Of a stretch of 64,000 bases of DNA, positions 9,082 through 17,148 are shown piece by piece. Within the stretch, counting starts at the first letter, position 1. Each line of letters begins with the position of its first letter. This DNA is from Methanofollis tationis. Its GTDB lineage: Archaea > Halobacteriota > Methanomicrobia > Methanomicrobiales > Methanofollaceae. The notes beneath the pieces are model-generated. The model made no database searches, was not told where the DNA came from, and was given only the letters and a program-made list of their open reading frames with translations. Where the stretch lies: assembly GCF_013377755.1 (NCBI RefSeq), contig NZ_JABXWR010000001.1:1-64000 (forward strand). The letters are read 5' to 3'. Position numbers and translations under genes: made by a program.

Positions 9082-10339
9082 GGTAGTGTTTCAGATCTTC
9101 TGTAATTCGTCTGAGCCCTGTCTCCTTGTTTGATCATTCCCCCTCCATCGTCAAATATCTTCTGCCGGTCACCCACTCCTCATTGATGTCCATCAGGATG
9201 GATCCTGCCAGCCTGAGGAGTGACTCTTCATTGGGAAAGGCCCCTACAACTTTGGTTCTCCGTTTCAGTTCCTTGTTGACTCTTTCCATCATGTTCGTCG
9301 TTCGGATCCGCTTTGCGTGCTCTTTCGGGAACGCCGTGTAACTCATAAGTCCCGGGATGAATCTCTCGATCGTATTGGCCGCTTTCCGATATCCTCGTTC
9401 GTTCAGATCGTCTGCAAGCTCCTGCAGTCTCTCCTCGTCCCCATATGCCTCCTTCAAGGACTCAGCAACTTCTTTCTGATGTTTCCGTGGAATATTCTTT
9501 AAAACCGCCCGGGTGCAATGGACCGAGCACATCTGCCACGATGCGCCGAGGAAGGTGGCTTCCGCCGCCTTCTGGATCCCGGCATGACCATCTGAGACAA
9601 CCATCTTGACACCCACCAATCCTCGTTCTTTGAGGTCTTCGAACAATCCCGACCAGAACATCTCATTCTCGCAATCAGTGATTCTGGCTCCCAGGATTTC
9701 GCGGTAGCCATCCATTCGAACACCGGCGATCACCAGAAGAGCTTTGGTGATGTACCGTGGTCCCTCTCTGACTTTGTAGTACGAAGCATCCACAAAGAGA
9801 TAGGGAATCTCCTGTTCAATAGGCCTCTGAAGGAATGCATGGACCTGTTCATCGAGGTCCTTTGCTATCCTGGATACTGAAGCAGGAGAGAGTTGTTCGA
9901 TGCCAAAATGAGCAACAATCTCCTGGATCCGGCGGGTTGAGACTCCCTGAAGGTAGGATTCAAAGATAGCATTCTCAAGAGCCTTCTCAACCCGGGAATA
10001 GCGTCCAAATACCTGTGTTTCGAAGGGGAACTCTCGGAATTGTGGTTTCTGGAGGATCGTTTCTCCATATCGGGTTTTTAGAGAGCGCTTCTTGTAGCCG
10101 TTTCGGTGAGCCTTCCGCGCATCGGTTCGTTCATACTGCTCGGCTCCCGCCTGGTGGAGGGCTTCGAGCAGCATCACCTGGTTGAGGAACCAGGTGATGA
10201 GGGTCTTCATGCCATTCTCATTATCGGAAAGATAATCTTCGATTAACGCTAAGGGATCCATGGCCCTGTTTCTCCTTTCTGCAAATCTAGGTTGGATTCA
10301 GGGCCAAATTATTTTTACAGAAGATTCGTTACACTGTCG
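9082..10339 (-). mobile_element. IS256-family insertion sequence, copy 1, with target duplication
   Basis: The element is 1,258 bp with imperfect terminal inverted repeats. The left end reads GGTAGTGTTTCAGATCTTCT; the right end, read inward, is ACAGTGTAACGAATCTTCT. It is flanked by a perfect 9-bp direct repeat CGTTTGATC (9073-9081 and 10340-10348), the size expected for this family, so the insertion was simple and is fairly recent. Compared with the other two copies it has a two-base CT duplication inside its right terminal repeat and two amino acid differences in the transposase. Confidence 0.9.
9134..10261 (-). CDS. IS256-family (mutator type) transposase
   Basis: The 375-residue DDE transposase moves the surrounding element by DNA cleavage and strand transfer. 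Family signatures are visible: the helix region with STRRIQEIVAHFG, the first catalytic Asp in LFVDASYYKV, the second in VVSDGHAGI, the MCSVHCTRAV segment, and the C-terminal catalytic Glu in TTNMMERVNKELKRR. Length and motifs are complete, so it is probably active. It differs from the copies at 17.2 and 43.3 kb at AEATFLG (others AEAAFLG) and RLQELADD (others RLQQLADD). The start ATG is 78 bases from the element end. Confidence 0.92.
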   Translation of the reverse strand: MDPLALIEDYLSDNENGMKTLITWFLNQVMLLEALHQAGAEQYERTDARKAHRNGYKKRSLKTRYGETILQKPQFREFPFETQVFGRYSRVEKALENAIFESYLQGVSTRRIQEIVAHFGIEQLSPASVSRIAKDLDEQVHAFLQRPIEQEIPYLFVDASYYKVREGPRYITKALLVIAGVRMDGYREILGARITDCENEMFWSGLFEDLKERGLVGVKMVVSDGHAGIQKAAEATFLGASWQMCSVHCTRAVLKNIPRKHQKEVAESLKEAYGDEERLQELADDLNERGYRKAANTIERFIPGLMSYTAFPKEHAKRIRTTNMMERVNKELKRRTKVVGAFPNEESLLRLAGSILMDINEEWVTGRRYLTMEGE

Positions 10340-10420
10340 TTTGATCCCGGACCATGGAGTCGAAATGTCTCACTGTCTATGCAAAAATATCTAAAACCTT
10401 AGAACCTCATAAGACAAATA

Positions 10421-10921
10421 ATGCTGACTGTAATACCTCCCCGGACGATCGTAAGACGAACAGCGCTGCTGTTTCTGTGCGTCTCCATCCTCCTCTGCAT
10501 GCCCGTTCTGGCCGCCGGGACCGTTGTGCGGGAGGTGGGCCCTTCCAATGCCGGGGGGCTGATCACCGTGACGCTGTCTTTTAGCGGCATGGAGGTGGGC
10601 GGCCTCACCGAAACGCTTCCAGAAGGGTTCACTTATGTCGACTCCTCCCTGCCGTCGTCCAGGGTGCTGGTCCAGGGCGACCAGATCTGCTTCTGCGTGA
10701 TAAACGAATCGACCGTCACCTATCGCGTGCGCGCCTCTGATGGAGCAGGCGGCGAGATCGCCGGTGCATGGTGGGACTTTACGGCCCGGACGAACGGCAC
10801 CATACCATCGTCCTCGATACCGGCGGGAAGTGTTGAGACACCCGCAGCGCCCGGCCCGGGCGTCTGTCTGAGCCTTATAGGTCTCCTCGCCGTCCCGGCC
10901 CTCAGGAGGTGGCGCCGGTGA
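10421..10921 (+). CDS. Small anchored beta-sandwich protein at the head of the uptake operon
   Basis: This encodes 166 residues: a signal peptide (about 1-32, core ALLFLCVSILLCMPVLA), a roughly 100-residue beta-rich domain containing ETLPEGFTYVDSSLP, a Ser/Thr/Pro linker, and a C-terminal hydrophobic helix followed by RRWRR, which looks like an archaeosortase-type or simple membrane anchor. The LPEGFxY domain resembles small surface-exposed modules of Methanomicrobiales; I cannot name the family. Its last four bases (GTGA) overlap the start of the solute-binding gene, so the two are translated together. I infer that it holds or docks the binding protein at the surface. The ATG at 10421 has no clear ribosome binding site and may be leaderless. 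Confidence 0.75.
   Translation: MLTVIPPRTIVRRTALLFLCVSILLCMPVLAAGTVVREVGPSNAGGLITVTLSFSGMEVGGLTETLPEGFTYVDSSLPSSRVLVQGDQICFCVINESTVTYRVRASDGAGGEIAGAWWDFTARTNGTIPSSSIPAGSVETPAAPGPGVCLSLIGLLAVPALRRWRR
10904..10911 (+). promoter_or_regulatory. Shine-Dalgarno deciding the GTG start of the solute-binding protein
   Basis: AGGAGGTG is a near-perfect anti-16S match seven bases before the GTG at 10918. It favours that GTG over the in-frame GTG at 10909, and the resulting protein begins directly with a signal peptide. Confidence 0.7.
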
Positions 10922-12090
10922 AGCAGATCGCTCTCCTCATCTGCCTCCTCCTTCTTATTGCCCCGGCCATTGCCGCCGGGACCGACGGGGACGGTCAGGT
11001 CAGCGAAGACCACCTCGTCGCCCTGGTCCTCGCTTTCCTCTCGGGCGGCCCTGACGCCCCTGACCTCGCCGCCGTGCAGGACGCCGCTGCCGCGTACCGT
11101 CCTGCCGCAGGGACCATCACCGACTCATCGGGCCGGACACATGCCATCGATGCGGCACCCTCCCGCATCGTCGTCATGAACGGGGAGACCCTGGAGACCC
11201 TGCGCTCTCTCGGGGTCGATCATACGGTCATCGTCGGGATCGACAAATATTCGGCTGACCGGCCCTCTTTCTTCCCGGAGTATGCCGAAACCCCGGTCAT
11301 CGGGAGCATCTGGTCGCCCGACTACGAGGCGATCGTCTCCCTCCGCCCGGACGCCGTCTTCCTGTATGCGACGACGAGCAAGGACGCCTGCGACGAGATC
11401 CAGAAAAAACTGGAGGGCACCATCCCCGGCGTCCAGGTCTTCAGGTTCGACTGCTACCATCCAGGAACGTATGCCTCGGAGATCCGCGCCCTCGGCACCA
11501 TCTTCGATAGGAAGGCCGAAGCAGCAGCGTTTGCGTCATTCTACACCGGCACCCTCGATAGAATCCCGGCGCGGCTCTCAGGGGTTGCAGAGGCAGACCG
11601 GACGCGCGTATACCTGGAGAACTGGAAGGACTACAAGACCGGTTCATCGGGTTCAGGCTACGAAGAGAAGATCAGGATGGCCGGGGGCAGAAACGTCTTC
11701 TCCGCCCTGCCGACCGAGTACCCGGAGATCGATCCCGAGGCGGTGATCGGCGCCAGCCCCGACGTGATCGTCAAACTGATCGGTGCCGGCTCCTACGATG
11801 CCGGCGGCTACGATAACACAGATGTCGGTATGATCCCTGAGTATTATACGCGCCTGACCGAGCGCCCGGGCTGGAAGGCGCTCTCTGCCGTGAAGAACGG
11901 GAACGTGCACCTCCTCCACAACGACATCTTCGGCGGGCCTGAGCACTTCATCGGTGTTGTCTATATGGCGAAATGGTGCTACCCTGAGGTCTTCCCCGAC
12001 ATCGACCCCGCACAGATCCATCAGGTCTACCTGACCGACTACCAGCGCCTTGCAATCGACCTTGCCGACGAGATCTTCGCCTATCCGTGA
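10918..12090 (+). CDS. Metal-chelate ABC transporter solute-binding protein with dockerin-like segment
   Basis: The protein has 390 residues from the GTG start. A signal peptide (KQIALLICLLLLIAPAIAA) is followed by a calcium-loop-like stretch DGDGQVSEDHLVALVLAFL that resembles one half of a dockerin. After a short linker comes a class III periplasmic-binding fold of the FepB/BtuF type (TITDSSGRTHAIDAAPSRIVV, with the helix-rich middle and a C-terminal lobe near EHFIGVVYMAKWCYPE). Such proteins capture iron-siderophore, haem or cobamide and deliver it to the permease encoded just downstream. The substrate cannot be told from sequence. The dockerin-like part is unusual in a binding protein and may attach it to the anchored protein encoded upstream. 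Confidence 0.85.
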   Translation: MKQIALLICLLLLIAPAIAAGTDGDGQVSEDHLVALVLAFLSGGPDAPDLAAVQDAAAAYRPAAGTITDSSGRTHAIDAAPSRIVVMNGETLETLRSLGVDHTVIVGIDKYSADRPSFFPEYAETPVIGSIWSPDYEAIVSLRPDAVFLYATTSKDACDEIQKKLEGTIPGVQVFRFDCYHPGTYASEIRALGTIFDRKAEAAAFASFYTGTLDRIPARLSGVAEADRTRVYLENWKDYKTGSSGSGYEEKIRMAGGRNVFSALPTEYPEIDPEAVIGASPDVIVKLIGAGSYDAGGYDNTDVGMIPEYYTRLTERPGWKALSAVKNGNVHLLHNDIFGGPEHFIGVVYMAKWCYPEVFPDIDPAQIHQVYLTDYQRLAIDLADEIFAYP

Positions 12091-12094
12091 TGCC

Positions 12095-13147
12095 ATGCCT
12101 GACACAGACCTTCGATCGGCGTTTGCGGCGGCACGGAGGAAGAGGGCCCTCTTCCTCGCCGGCATGACGCTGTTCATCGTCCTCCTGGCCGGCGTGGCGG
12201 TCACCCTCGGCAGCGCCGACCTCTCGGTGGTCGAGGTGTACGGGGCGATCCTCGCCGGGCTCTTCCCTGACCTGTTCACGGCGACCGATACGGCGATGAC
12301 CATCGTCTGGGACTACCGCCTCCACCGTGTGCTGATGGGGATCGCCGCCGGGTTCGGTCTGGCTATCGCCGGGGCGGTGATGCAGGGGATCCTCAGAAAC
12401 CCACTGGCAAGTCCCTTTACCCTGGGCATCTCCTCCGCAGCGGCGACCGGCGCCTCGATCGCCATCGTGCTCGGCGTCGGGATCGTCGGCGGGGAGTACC
12501 TCGTTGTCGGCAACGCCTTCCTCTTCGCCCTCCTCGCCGCCGCCATCATCTATGGCATGGCCCGGTTCAGGGGCATGGGGGCCGAATCGATGATCCTCGC
12601 CGGCATCGCCCTCATGTACCTCTTCTCGGCCGTGACCTCCCTCCTCCAGTACGTCGGTTCCTCAGAGCAGGTCCAGGAAGTCGTTTTCTGGATGTTCGGG
12701 TCCCTTGGCCGTTCAGACTGGCCAAAGGTCGGGATCATCGCCGCCATCCTGGCCGTATCCACCGTTTATCTGGTCTACCGCGCCTGGGACCTCAACGCCC
12801 TTGCCGAGGGGGACGATATCGCCGAGAGCCTTGGGATCCCGGTCCGGCGCTCGATGACGATCTTCATGCTCATCGCCTCCCTGATCACCGCCTCGATCAT
12901 CTGCTTCACCGGGACGATCGGGTTTATCGGGCTTGTTGCGCCCCATATCACGCGCATGGTCGTTGGCACCGATCACCGTTTCCTCCTGCCGGCGTCCGGG
13001 CTTGTCGGGGCGCTCCTCCTCCTCGGCGCCGACAGCCTGGCCAGGACCCTCCTCGCCCCGACGATCCTGCCGGTCGGGATCATGACGGCGTTTCTTGGTG
13101 TGCCGTTCTTCATCGCCCTGTTCCTGCGCGGGAGGAGTGAGCGATGA
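12095..13147 (+). CDS. FecCD/BtuC-family ABC transporter permease
   Basis: This is a 350-residue multi-spanning membrane protein (about ten helices) of the iron(III)-chelate/cobamide permease family. Family stretches include GFGLAIAGAVMQGILRNPLASPFT after the first helices and GTIGFIGLVAPHITRM near the ATPase coupling loop; only parts are quoted here for orientation. I place the start at ATG 12095, four bases after the stop of the binding protein, because residues upstream of it are a read-through of the previous gene. Its end overlaps the ATPase start (ATGA), so permease and ATPase are translationally coupled. Together with the neighbours it completes an importer. Confidence 0.9.
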   Translation: MPDTDLRSAFAAARRKRALFLAGMTLFIVLLAGVAVTLGSADLSVVEVYGAILAGLFPDLFTATDTAMTIVWDYRLHRVLMGIAAGFGLAIAGAVMQGILRNPLASPFTLGISSAAATGASIAIVLGVGIVGGEYLVVGNAFLFALLAAAIIYGMARFRGMGAESMILAGIALMYLFSAVTSLLQYVGSSEQVQEVVFWMFGSLGRSDWPKVGIIAAILAVSTVYLVYRAWDLNALAEGDDIAESLGIPVRRSMTIFMLIASLITASIICFTGTIGFIGLVAPHITRMVVGTDHRFLLPASGLVGALLLLGADSLARTLLAPTILPVGIMTAFLGVPFFIALFLRGRSER

Positions 13148-13920
13148 TCAACCTCTCGGTCAGGAACCTCTCCTATATGATCAGGGACCGCCGGATCCTC
13201 TCCGATATCTCGTTCGACGCCGGGGCGCCGGCCCTGGTCGGGCTTGTCGGCCCGAACGGCTCGGGCAAGACCACCCTGATCAGGTGCATCGACGGCATCA
13301 TCAGGCCGGAGGGAAGTGTCCTCCTTGATGACGCCGATCTCTCTCTCCTCCCGCGGATGGAGGTGGCAAAGCGCGTGGCCTATGTCCCGCAGGGGATCAG
13401 GAACAGCTCGTCCGCGACCATCTTCGACACGGTGCTGATGGGCCGCCGCCCCCATCTCTCCTGGAACATCGGGAAAAAAGACGAGGAGGAGGTTGTCCGC
13501 GCACTGGAACTGCTCGGCGTCGAGGACCTCGCCTTCAGGCAGGTGCACACTCTCTCGGGCGGGGAGCGCCAGCGCGTGATGATCGCCCGGGCGCTGGCGC
13601 AGGAGTCGCCGCTCCTCCTCCTCGACGAACCCACGAGCGCCCTGGACCTCAGAAACGCCATGGAGGTGATGGAGGTGATCCGCCGCCTCGCCGTCGATGA
13701 GGGGCGGCTTGCGATCATGGCGATCCACGACCTCAACCTGGCCGCCCGGTACTGCACCGGGATCATCGTGCTCTCCGGCGGGGCGATCGCTGCGCAGGGC
13801 CCGCCGGCCGACGTCCTCACCCCTGAGGTGATCGCACATGTCTACGGGGTGGACGTGGTGATCGAGCACCGCGATGAGATCCCGTACATCTTCCCCCTCA
13901 GGCCGGTGACGAAGGCCTGA
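13144..13920 (+). CDS. ABC transporter ATPase for iron/cobamide import
   Basis: The 258-residue nucleotide-binding subunit energises the permease encoded upstream. The Walker A motif is GPNGSGKTTL (about residues 37-46), the ABC signature is LSGGERQRVMIARAL, Walker B is LLLLDEPTSALD, and the switch His lies in AIHDLNLAARY. The length fits the FecE/BtuD/FhuC group. It is the last gene of the four-gene operon. An A/T-rich stretch just after the stop, shared with the convergent gpmA gene, is the likely terminator. Confidence 0.92.
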   Translation: MINLSVRNLSYMIRDRRILSDISFDAGAPALVGLVGPNGSGKTTLIRCIDGIIRPEGSVLLDDADLSLLPRMEVAKRVAYVPQGIRNSSSATIFDTVLMGRRPHLSWNIGKKDEEEVVRALELLGVEDLAFRQVHTLSGGERQRVMIARALAQESPLLLLDEPTSALDLRNAMEVMEVIRRLAVDEGRLAIMAIHDLNLAARYCTGIIVLSGGAIAAQGPPADVLTPEVIAHVYGVDVVIEHRDEIPYIFPLRPVTKA

Positions 13921-13946
13921 TCCGGCAAAAAAATTATTTTTCCGCT
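13921..13946. terminator. A/T tract between convergent ABC ATPase and gpmA
   Basis: AAAAAAATTATTTTT spans 13927-13941. The A7 run gives a U-tract to leftward gpmA transcripts one base after its stop, and the T5 run serves the rightward operon. Confidence 0.4.
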
Positions 13947-14683
13947 TTCCCCTGCTTTTTTACGCCCTCGATCGCCGCCCGCACCGTTGCCTCGTCCGCA
14001 AGGTAATAATGGCGGATCGGGCGGAGGTCGTCGTCGAGTTCATAGACCAGGGGGATACCGGTCGGGATGTTCACCTCGGCGATGGCGTCGTCAGGGATCT
14101 TATCCAGGTGCTTGACGAGCGCCCTGATGCTGTTGCCGTGGGCGGCGATGAGCACCCGCTTCCCCTCTTTCAAGGCCGGGACGATCGCGCCCTCCCAGTA
14201 GGGCACGAACCGGGCGACGGTGTCCTTCAGGCACTCGGTCCCCGGGAGTTCTTCAGGGGAGAGGACGGCGTAGCGCCGGTCCTTTCCCGGGTGGCGGGGG
14301 TCGTCGGCGTCGAGGGGCGGGGGCGGGACTGTATAACTCCGCCGCCAGACAAACACCTGCTCGTCGCCGTACTTCTCGGCCATCTCGGCCTTGTTCAGGC
14401 CCTGCAGGGCGCCGTAGTGGCGCTCGTTCAGACGCCACGACCGCTCCACCGGGATCCACATCAGGTCCATCTCGTCGAGGGTGATCCAGAGGGTGCGGAT
14501 CGCCCGTTTCAGCACCGAGGTGAAGGCGCAGTCGAAGGTGTATTCCTCGCGCAGGAGGGTTTTTCCTGCTTCGTGCGCCTCGGCGATCCCTTTTTCAGAG
14601 AGGTCGACGTCGGTCCAGCCGGTGAACCGGTTCTCTTTATTCCATACGCTCTCGCCGTGGCGTAAAAGGACGAGTCTGATCAT
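13934..14683 (-). CDS. gpmA: 2,3-bisphosphoglycerate-dependent phosphoglycerate mutase
   Basis: This 249-residue enzyme interconverts 3- and 2-phosphoglycerate in glycolysis and gluconeogenesis. The phospho-histidine motif [10 protein letters not shown] is at residues 5-14, followed by [15 protein letters not shown]; the second catalytic His is in [12 protein letters not shown], and [12 protein letters not shown] is the typical substrate loop. I start it at the ATG before IRLVLLRHG because the length then equals the usual bacterial GpmA; the longer frame adds non-conserved residues. Most archaea use the cofactor-independent type, so a bacterial-type enzyme here suggests transfer. It is divergent from the HPS/RraA gene, 87 bases away. 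Confidence 0.93.
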   Translation of the reverse strand: MIRLVLLRHGESVWNKENRFTGWTDVDLSEKGIAEAHEAGKTLLREEYTFDCAFTSVLKRAIRTLWITLDEMDLMWIPVERSWRLNERHYGALQGLNKAEMAEKYGDEQVFVWRRSYTVPPPPLDADDPRHPGKDRRYAVLSPEELPGTECLKDTVARFVPYWEGAIVPALKEGKRVLIAAHGNSIRALVKHLDKIPDDAIAEVNIPTGIPLVYELDDDLRPIRHYYLADEATVRAAIEGVKKQGKAEK

Positions 14684-14770
14684 GGTATCTGGAGAGCGTG
14701 TGCCCCCAGGGCTCTTATGCCTGACGCATGGAGGCAAGCCTTAACAGCATTCCTGCCCCATCTCGATCGC

Positions 14771-16057
14771 ATGACGCATGCGACGCTCCAGGTTGCGCTT
14801 GATATTCTTGAACTGCACCGTGCCGTCAGGATCGCAGAGGAAGCGGTCGCCGGCGGCGCCGACTGGATCGAGGTGGGCACCCCGCTGATCAAGAGCGAGG
14901 GGATGGCCGCGGTGCGTCAGATCCGCGAGGCCTTTCCTGGTCGCGTGATCGTCGCCGACATGAAGATCGCCGATACCGGGACGGTCGAGGTGGAGATGGC
15001 GGCGAAGGCCGGGGCGAACGTCGTCTGCGTCCTCGCCGATGCCGACGATACGGTGATCGCCGAGTGCGTCCGGGCGGCCCATCTCTATGGGGTGCGGGTC
15101 ATGGCTGACCTGATCAATGTCGCCGACCCGGTGGCGCGGGCGCGGGACCTGGCGTCTCTCGGCGTCGATATCGTCAATGCCCATGTGGGGATCGACCAGC
15201 AGATGATCGGCAAAAACTCGGTGGACCTTCTGCGCTCCCTTGCGGGCGAGGTCTCGATCCCCCTCGCCGTCGCCGGGGGGCTCGACGCCTCGACGGCGGC
15301 GCAGGCCGTCTCGGTCGGGGCCGATATCGTCATCGTCGGGGGCTGGATCGTGAAGTCGGGTGACGTCGAGGGTTCGGCCCGGCGGATCCGGGAGGCGATC
15401 GACGCTCCGTCCGTCGCCTCCCCTGCGAAGCAGAGCATGGACGAGGAAATCAGGGCCCTGTTCATGCAGGTCTCGGCCCCGAACGTCACCGATGCGATGC
15501 ACCGGAAAGGGGCGATGAACGGGCTCTTTCCCCTCACCTTCGGGGTGAAGGCGGTGGGCCCGGCGGTGACGGTCCAGTCCTTCCCGGGCGACTGGGCAAA
15601 ACCGGTGGAGGCGATCGACGTCTGCAAACCCGGCGACGTCCTGGTGATCTACAACGCCGCCGCCACGCACGTCTCCCCCTGGGGCGAACTGGCGACCAGG
15701 AGCGCGATCAATCGCGGGGTCGCCGGGGTGATCATCGACGGTTCTGCACGGGACGTCGACGATATCAGGGCCCTGAAGTTTCCCCTCTTCGCCCGCGCCT
15801 CTGTCCCGAACGCCGGGGAGCCGAAGGGCTTCGGGGAGATCAACGCCGAGATCCCCTGCTGCGGCCAGACGGTCAGGCCCGGCGACTGGATCGTCGCCGA
15901 CGAGAGCGGCGCCGTCGTTGTTCCCAAGGAGCGGGCCTACGAGGTCGCCCGCCGCGCCCTCGAGGTGAAGAAGAATGAGGAGCGGGTGCGGGCCGAGATC
16001 GCGCGGGGCAGCACCCTCGCCGAGGTGCAGGAGCTCTATAAGTGGGAGAAGAAGTAG
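14771..16057 (+). CDS. 3-hexulose-6-phosphate synthase / RraA-like fusion
   Basis: The protein has 428 residues in two domains. Residues 1-210 are an OMP-decarboxylase-like TIM barrel of the HPS/KGPDC group, with the signature [10 protein letters not shown] and the phosphate-binding end [10 protein letters not shown]. Residues about 225-420 are an RraA-like (formerly demethylmenaquinone methyltransferase-like) domain with [15 protein letters not shown]. In archaea the HPS reaction runs with PHI to make ribulose 5-phosphate from fructose 6-phosphate (reverse RuMP route); the RraA-like half is often an aldolase or of unknown role. The start ATG at 14771 matches the beginning of the barrel. A separate PHI gene is not in the window. 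Confidence 0.88.
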   Translation: MTHATLQVALDILELHRAVRIAEEAVAGGADWIEVGTPLIKSEGMAAVRQIREAFPGRVIVADMKIADTGTVEVEMAAKAGANVVCVLADADDTVIAECVRAAHLYGVRVMADLINVADPVARARDLASLGVDIVNAHVGIDQQMIGKNSVDLLRSLAGEVSIPLAVAGGLDASTAAQAVSVGADIVIVGGWIVKSGDVEGSARRIREAIDAPSVASPAKQSMDEEIRALFMQVSAPNVTDAMHRKGAMNGLFPLTFGVKAVGPAVTVQSFPGDWAKPVEAIDVCKPGDVLVIYNAAATHVSPWGELATRSAINRGVAGVIIDGSARDVDDIRALKFPLFARASVPNAGEPKGFGEINAEIPCCGQTVRPGDWIVADESGAVVVPKERAYEVARRALEVKKNEERVRAEIARGSTLAEVQELYKWEKK

Positions 16058-16139
16058 GTCTCTTCTCACTGCAGTTCTCTGCCTGAACCAGCCTTCCCTT
16101 TATTTTCCCTTCCCTGCAATACTCTACCAGGTTATTTTC

Positions 16140-16817
16140 ATGAAGATCTGCGCACTACAGGGAAGCCCGCGGGGGATGGGGAGCAGGACGAGAAAACTGG
16201 CGCGCTGGGTGCTCGACGGCGCTGCAGACGCCGGGGCAGAGGTGGACCTCATCGACCTCGCCGACCTGCGGATCACCCCCTGCATTGCCTGTGAGAGCTG
16301 CAGCCTGGACGGCGCCTGCGTCTTTGACGACGATTTCAACGCCGCCTACGCGCGGATGATCGATGCCGACGCCCTGGTCTTCGCCTCGCCGGTGTATATC
16401 GACGGCGTCACCGGCCAGATGAAGGTCTTCATCGACCGCCTGGCCGACGCGATCCACTACCAGACCTGCGCCGGGAAGTACGGCTGCGCCGTCGCTACCA
16501 CCTGGGGCTCGGGCGGCGATGAGGTCGTGGCCTACCTGAACCACGTGCTCAATTACCTGGGGGTAATCGCCGTCGGCGGGATGAGCGCCGCCCTCGGCGA
16601 CGATCCCGGGGCGATCTATGGGGCCGAGGAGGCGGCGCGGGACCTCGGGCGGCGTCTGGTGGAGGCGGTCCGCGCGCGACCGTCGTACCCCGATCAGGAG
16701 GCGGAGATCGCGGAGAACCGCGCCTGCTTCGCCGCGATCGTGCGGGAGAACCGGGACTGGCGGCCTGAGGAGTACGACCGCTGGGTCAGGATGGGGTGGA
16801 TGGGGGAGGAGGAATAG
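16140..16817 (+). CDS. Iron-sulfur flavoprotein (Isf-like, flavodoxin fold)
   Basis: This 225-residue protein has an N-terminal NADPH-dependent FMN reductase fold (QGSPRGMGSRT near the start). The compact cysteine cluster CIACESCSLDGAC matches the CX2CX2CX5C motif that binds a 4Fe-4S cluster in methanogen iron-sulfur flavoproteins. ASPVYIDGVTGQMKVFIDR is the FMN-site and dimer segment. Isf proteins carry electrons from ferredoxin to oxygen or peroxide detoxification. The ATG at 16140 is preceded by a 3' tail of the upstream gene, with about 80 bases between. I am sure of the fold and fairly sure of the cluster; the physiological partner is unknown. Confidence 0.85.
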   Translation: MKICALQGSPRGMGSRTRKLARWVLDGAADAGAEVDLIDLADLRITPCIACESCSLDGACVFDDDFNAAYARMIDADALVFASPVYIDGVTGQMKVFIDRLADAIHYQTCAGKYGCAVATTWGSGGDEVVAYLNHVLNYLGVIAVGGMSAALGDDPGAIYGAEEAARDLGRRLVEAVRARPSYPDQEAEIAENRACFAAIVRENRDWRPEEYDRWVRMGWMGEEE

Positions 16818-17148
16818 GGAGGCCCATGGGACGGTGGAGGGGTTATGCCCTTTCGTTTCTGATCATGGCCGCGACAGCCTCTTCAAGCGGGTCGAGTCTG
16901 GTCTCAGTACTTCACTCATTTTGACATCCGACATCGAGTGATGTGGCCTCGCGCGACGACTCAAAGCGGAGTTAGCAGCACCCGGACACCTGAATTCGCG
17001 GTTTCGCGTTCTATAGCGTGATTTTTTTGTTCTGTTTTTCTGGAAAACTCACGCGAAGTCGCGAAGATACGCGAAGGGAAGTCGATGGTTTGACCTCCGG
17101 ATGAGCGTCTCAAACATTTTAGCGAAGTAATGGGTCTGGATAATATCG
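16818..17148. other. Gene-free gap before IS256 copy 2
   Basis: No credible coding frame is seen. The stretch holds short direct repeats of CGCGAAG around 17,050-17,080 and is more AT-rich than its surroundings. It has no target duplication partner on the far side of the insertion sequence, so it may be a junction left by rearrangement. Confidence 0.5.

Noticed and set aside
14741-16069. A 442-codon minus-strand frame opposite the HPS/RraA gene
   Set aside because: Composition is that of an antisense shadow (rich in Arg, Asp, His, Gly), and the plus strand has an excellent conserved protein.
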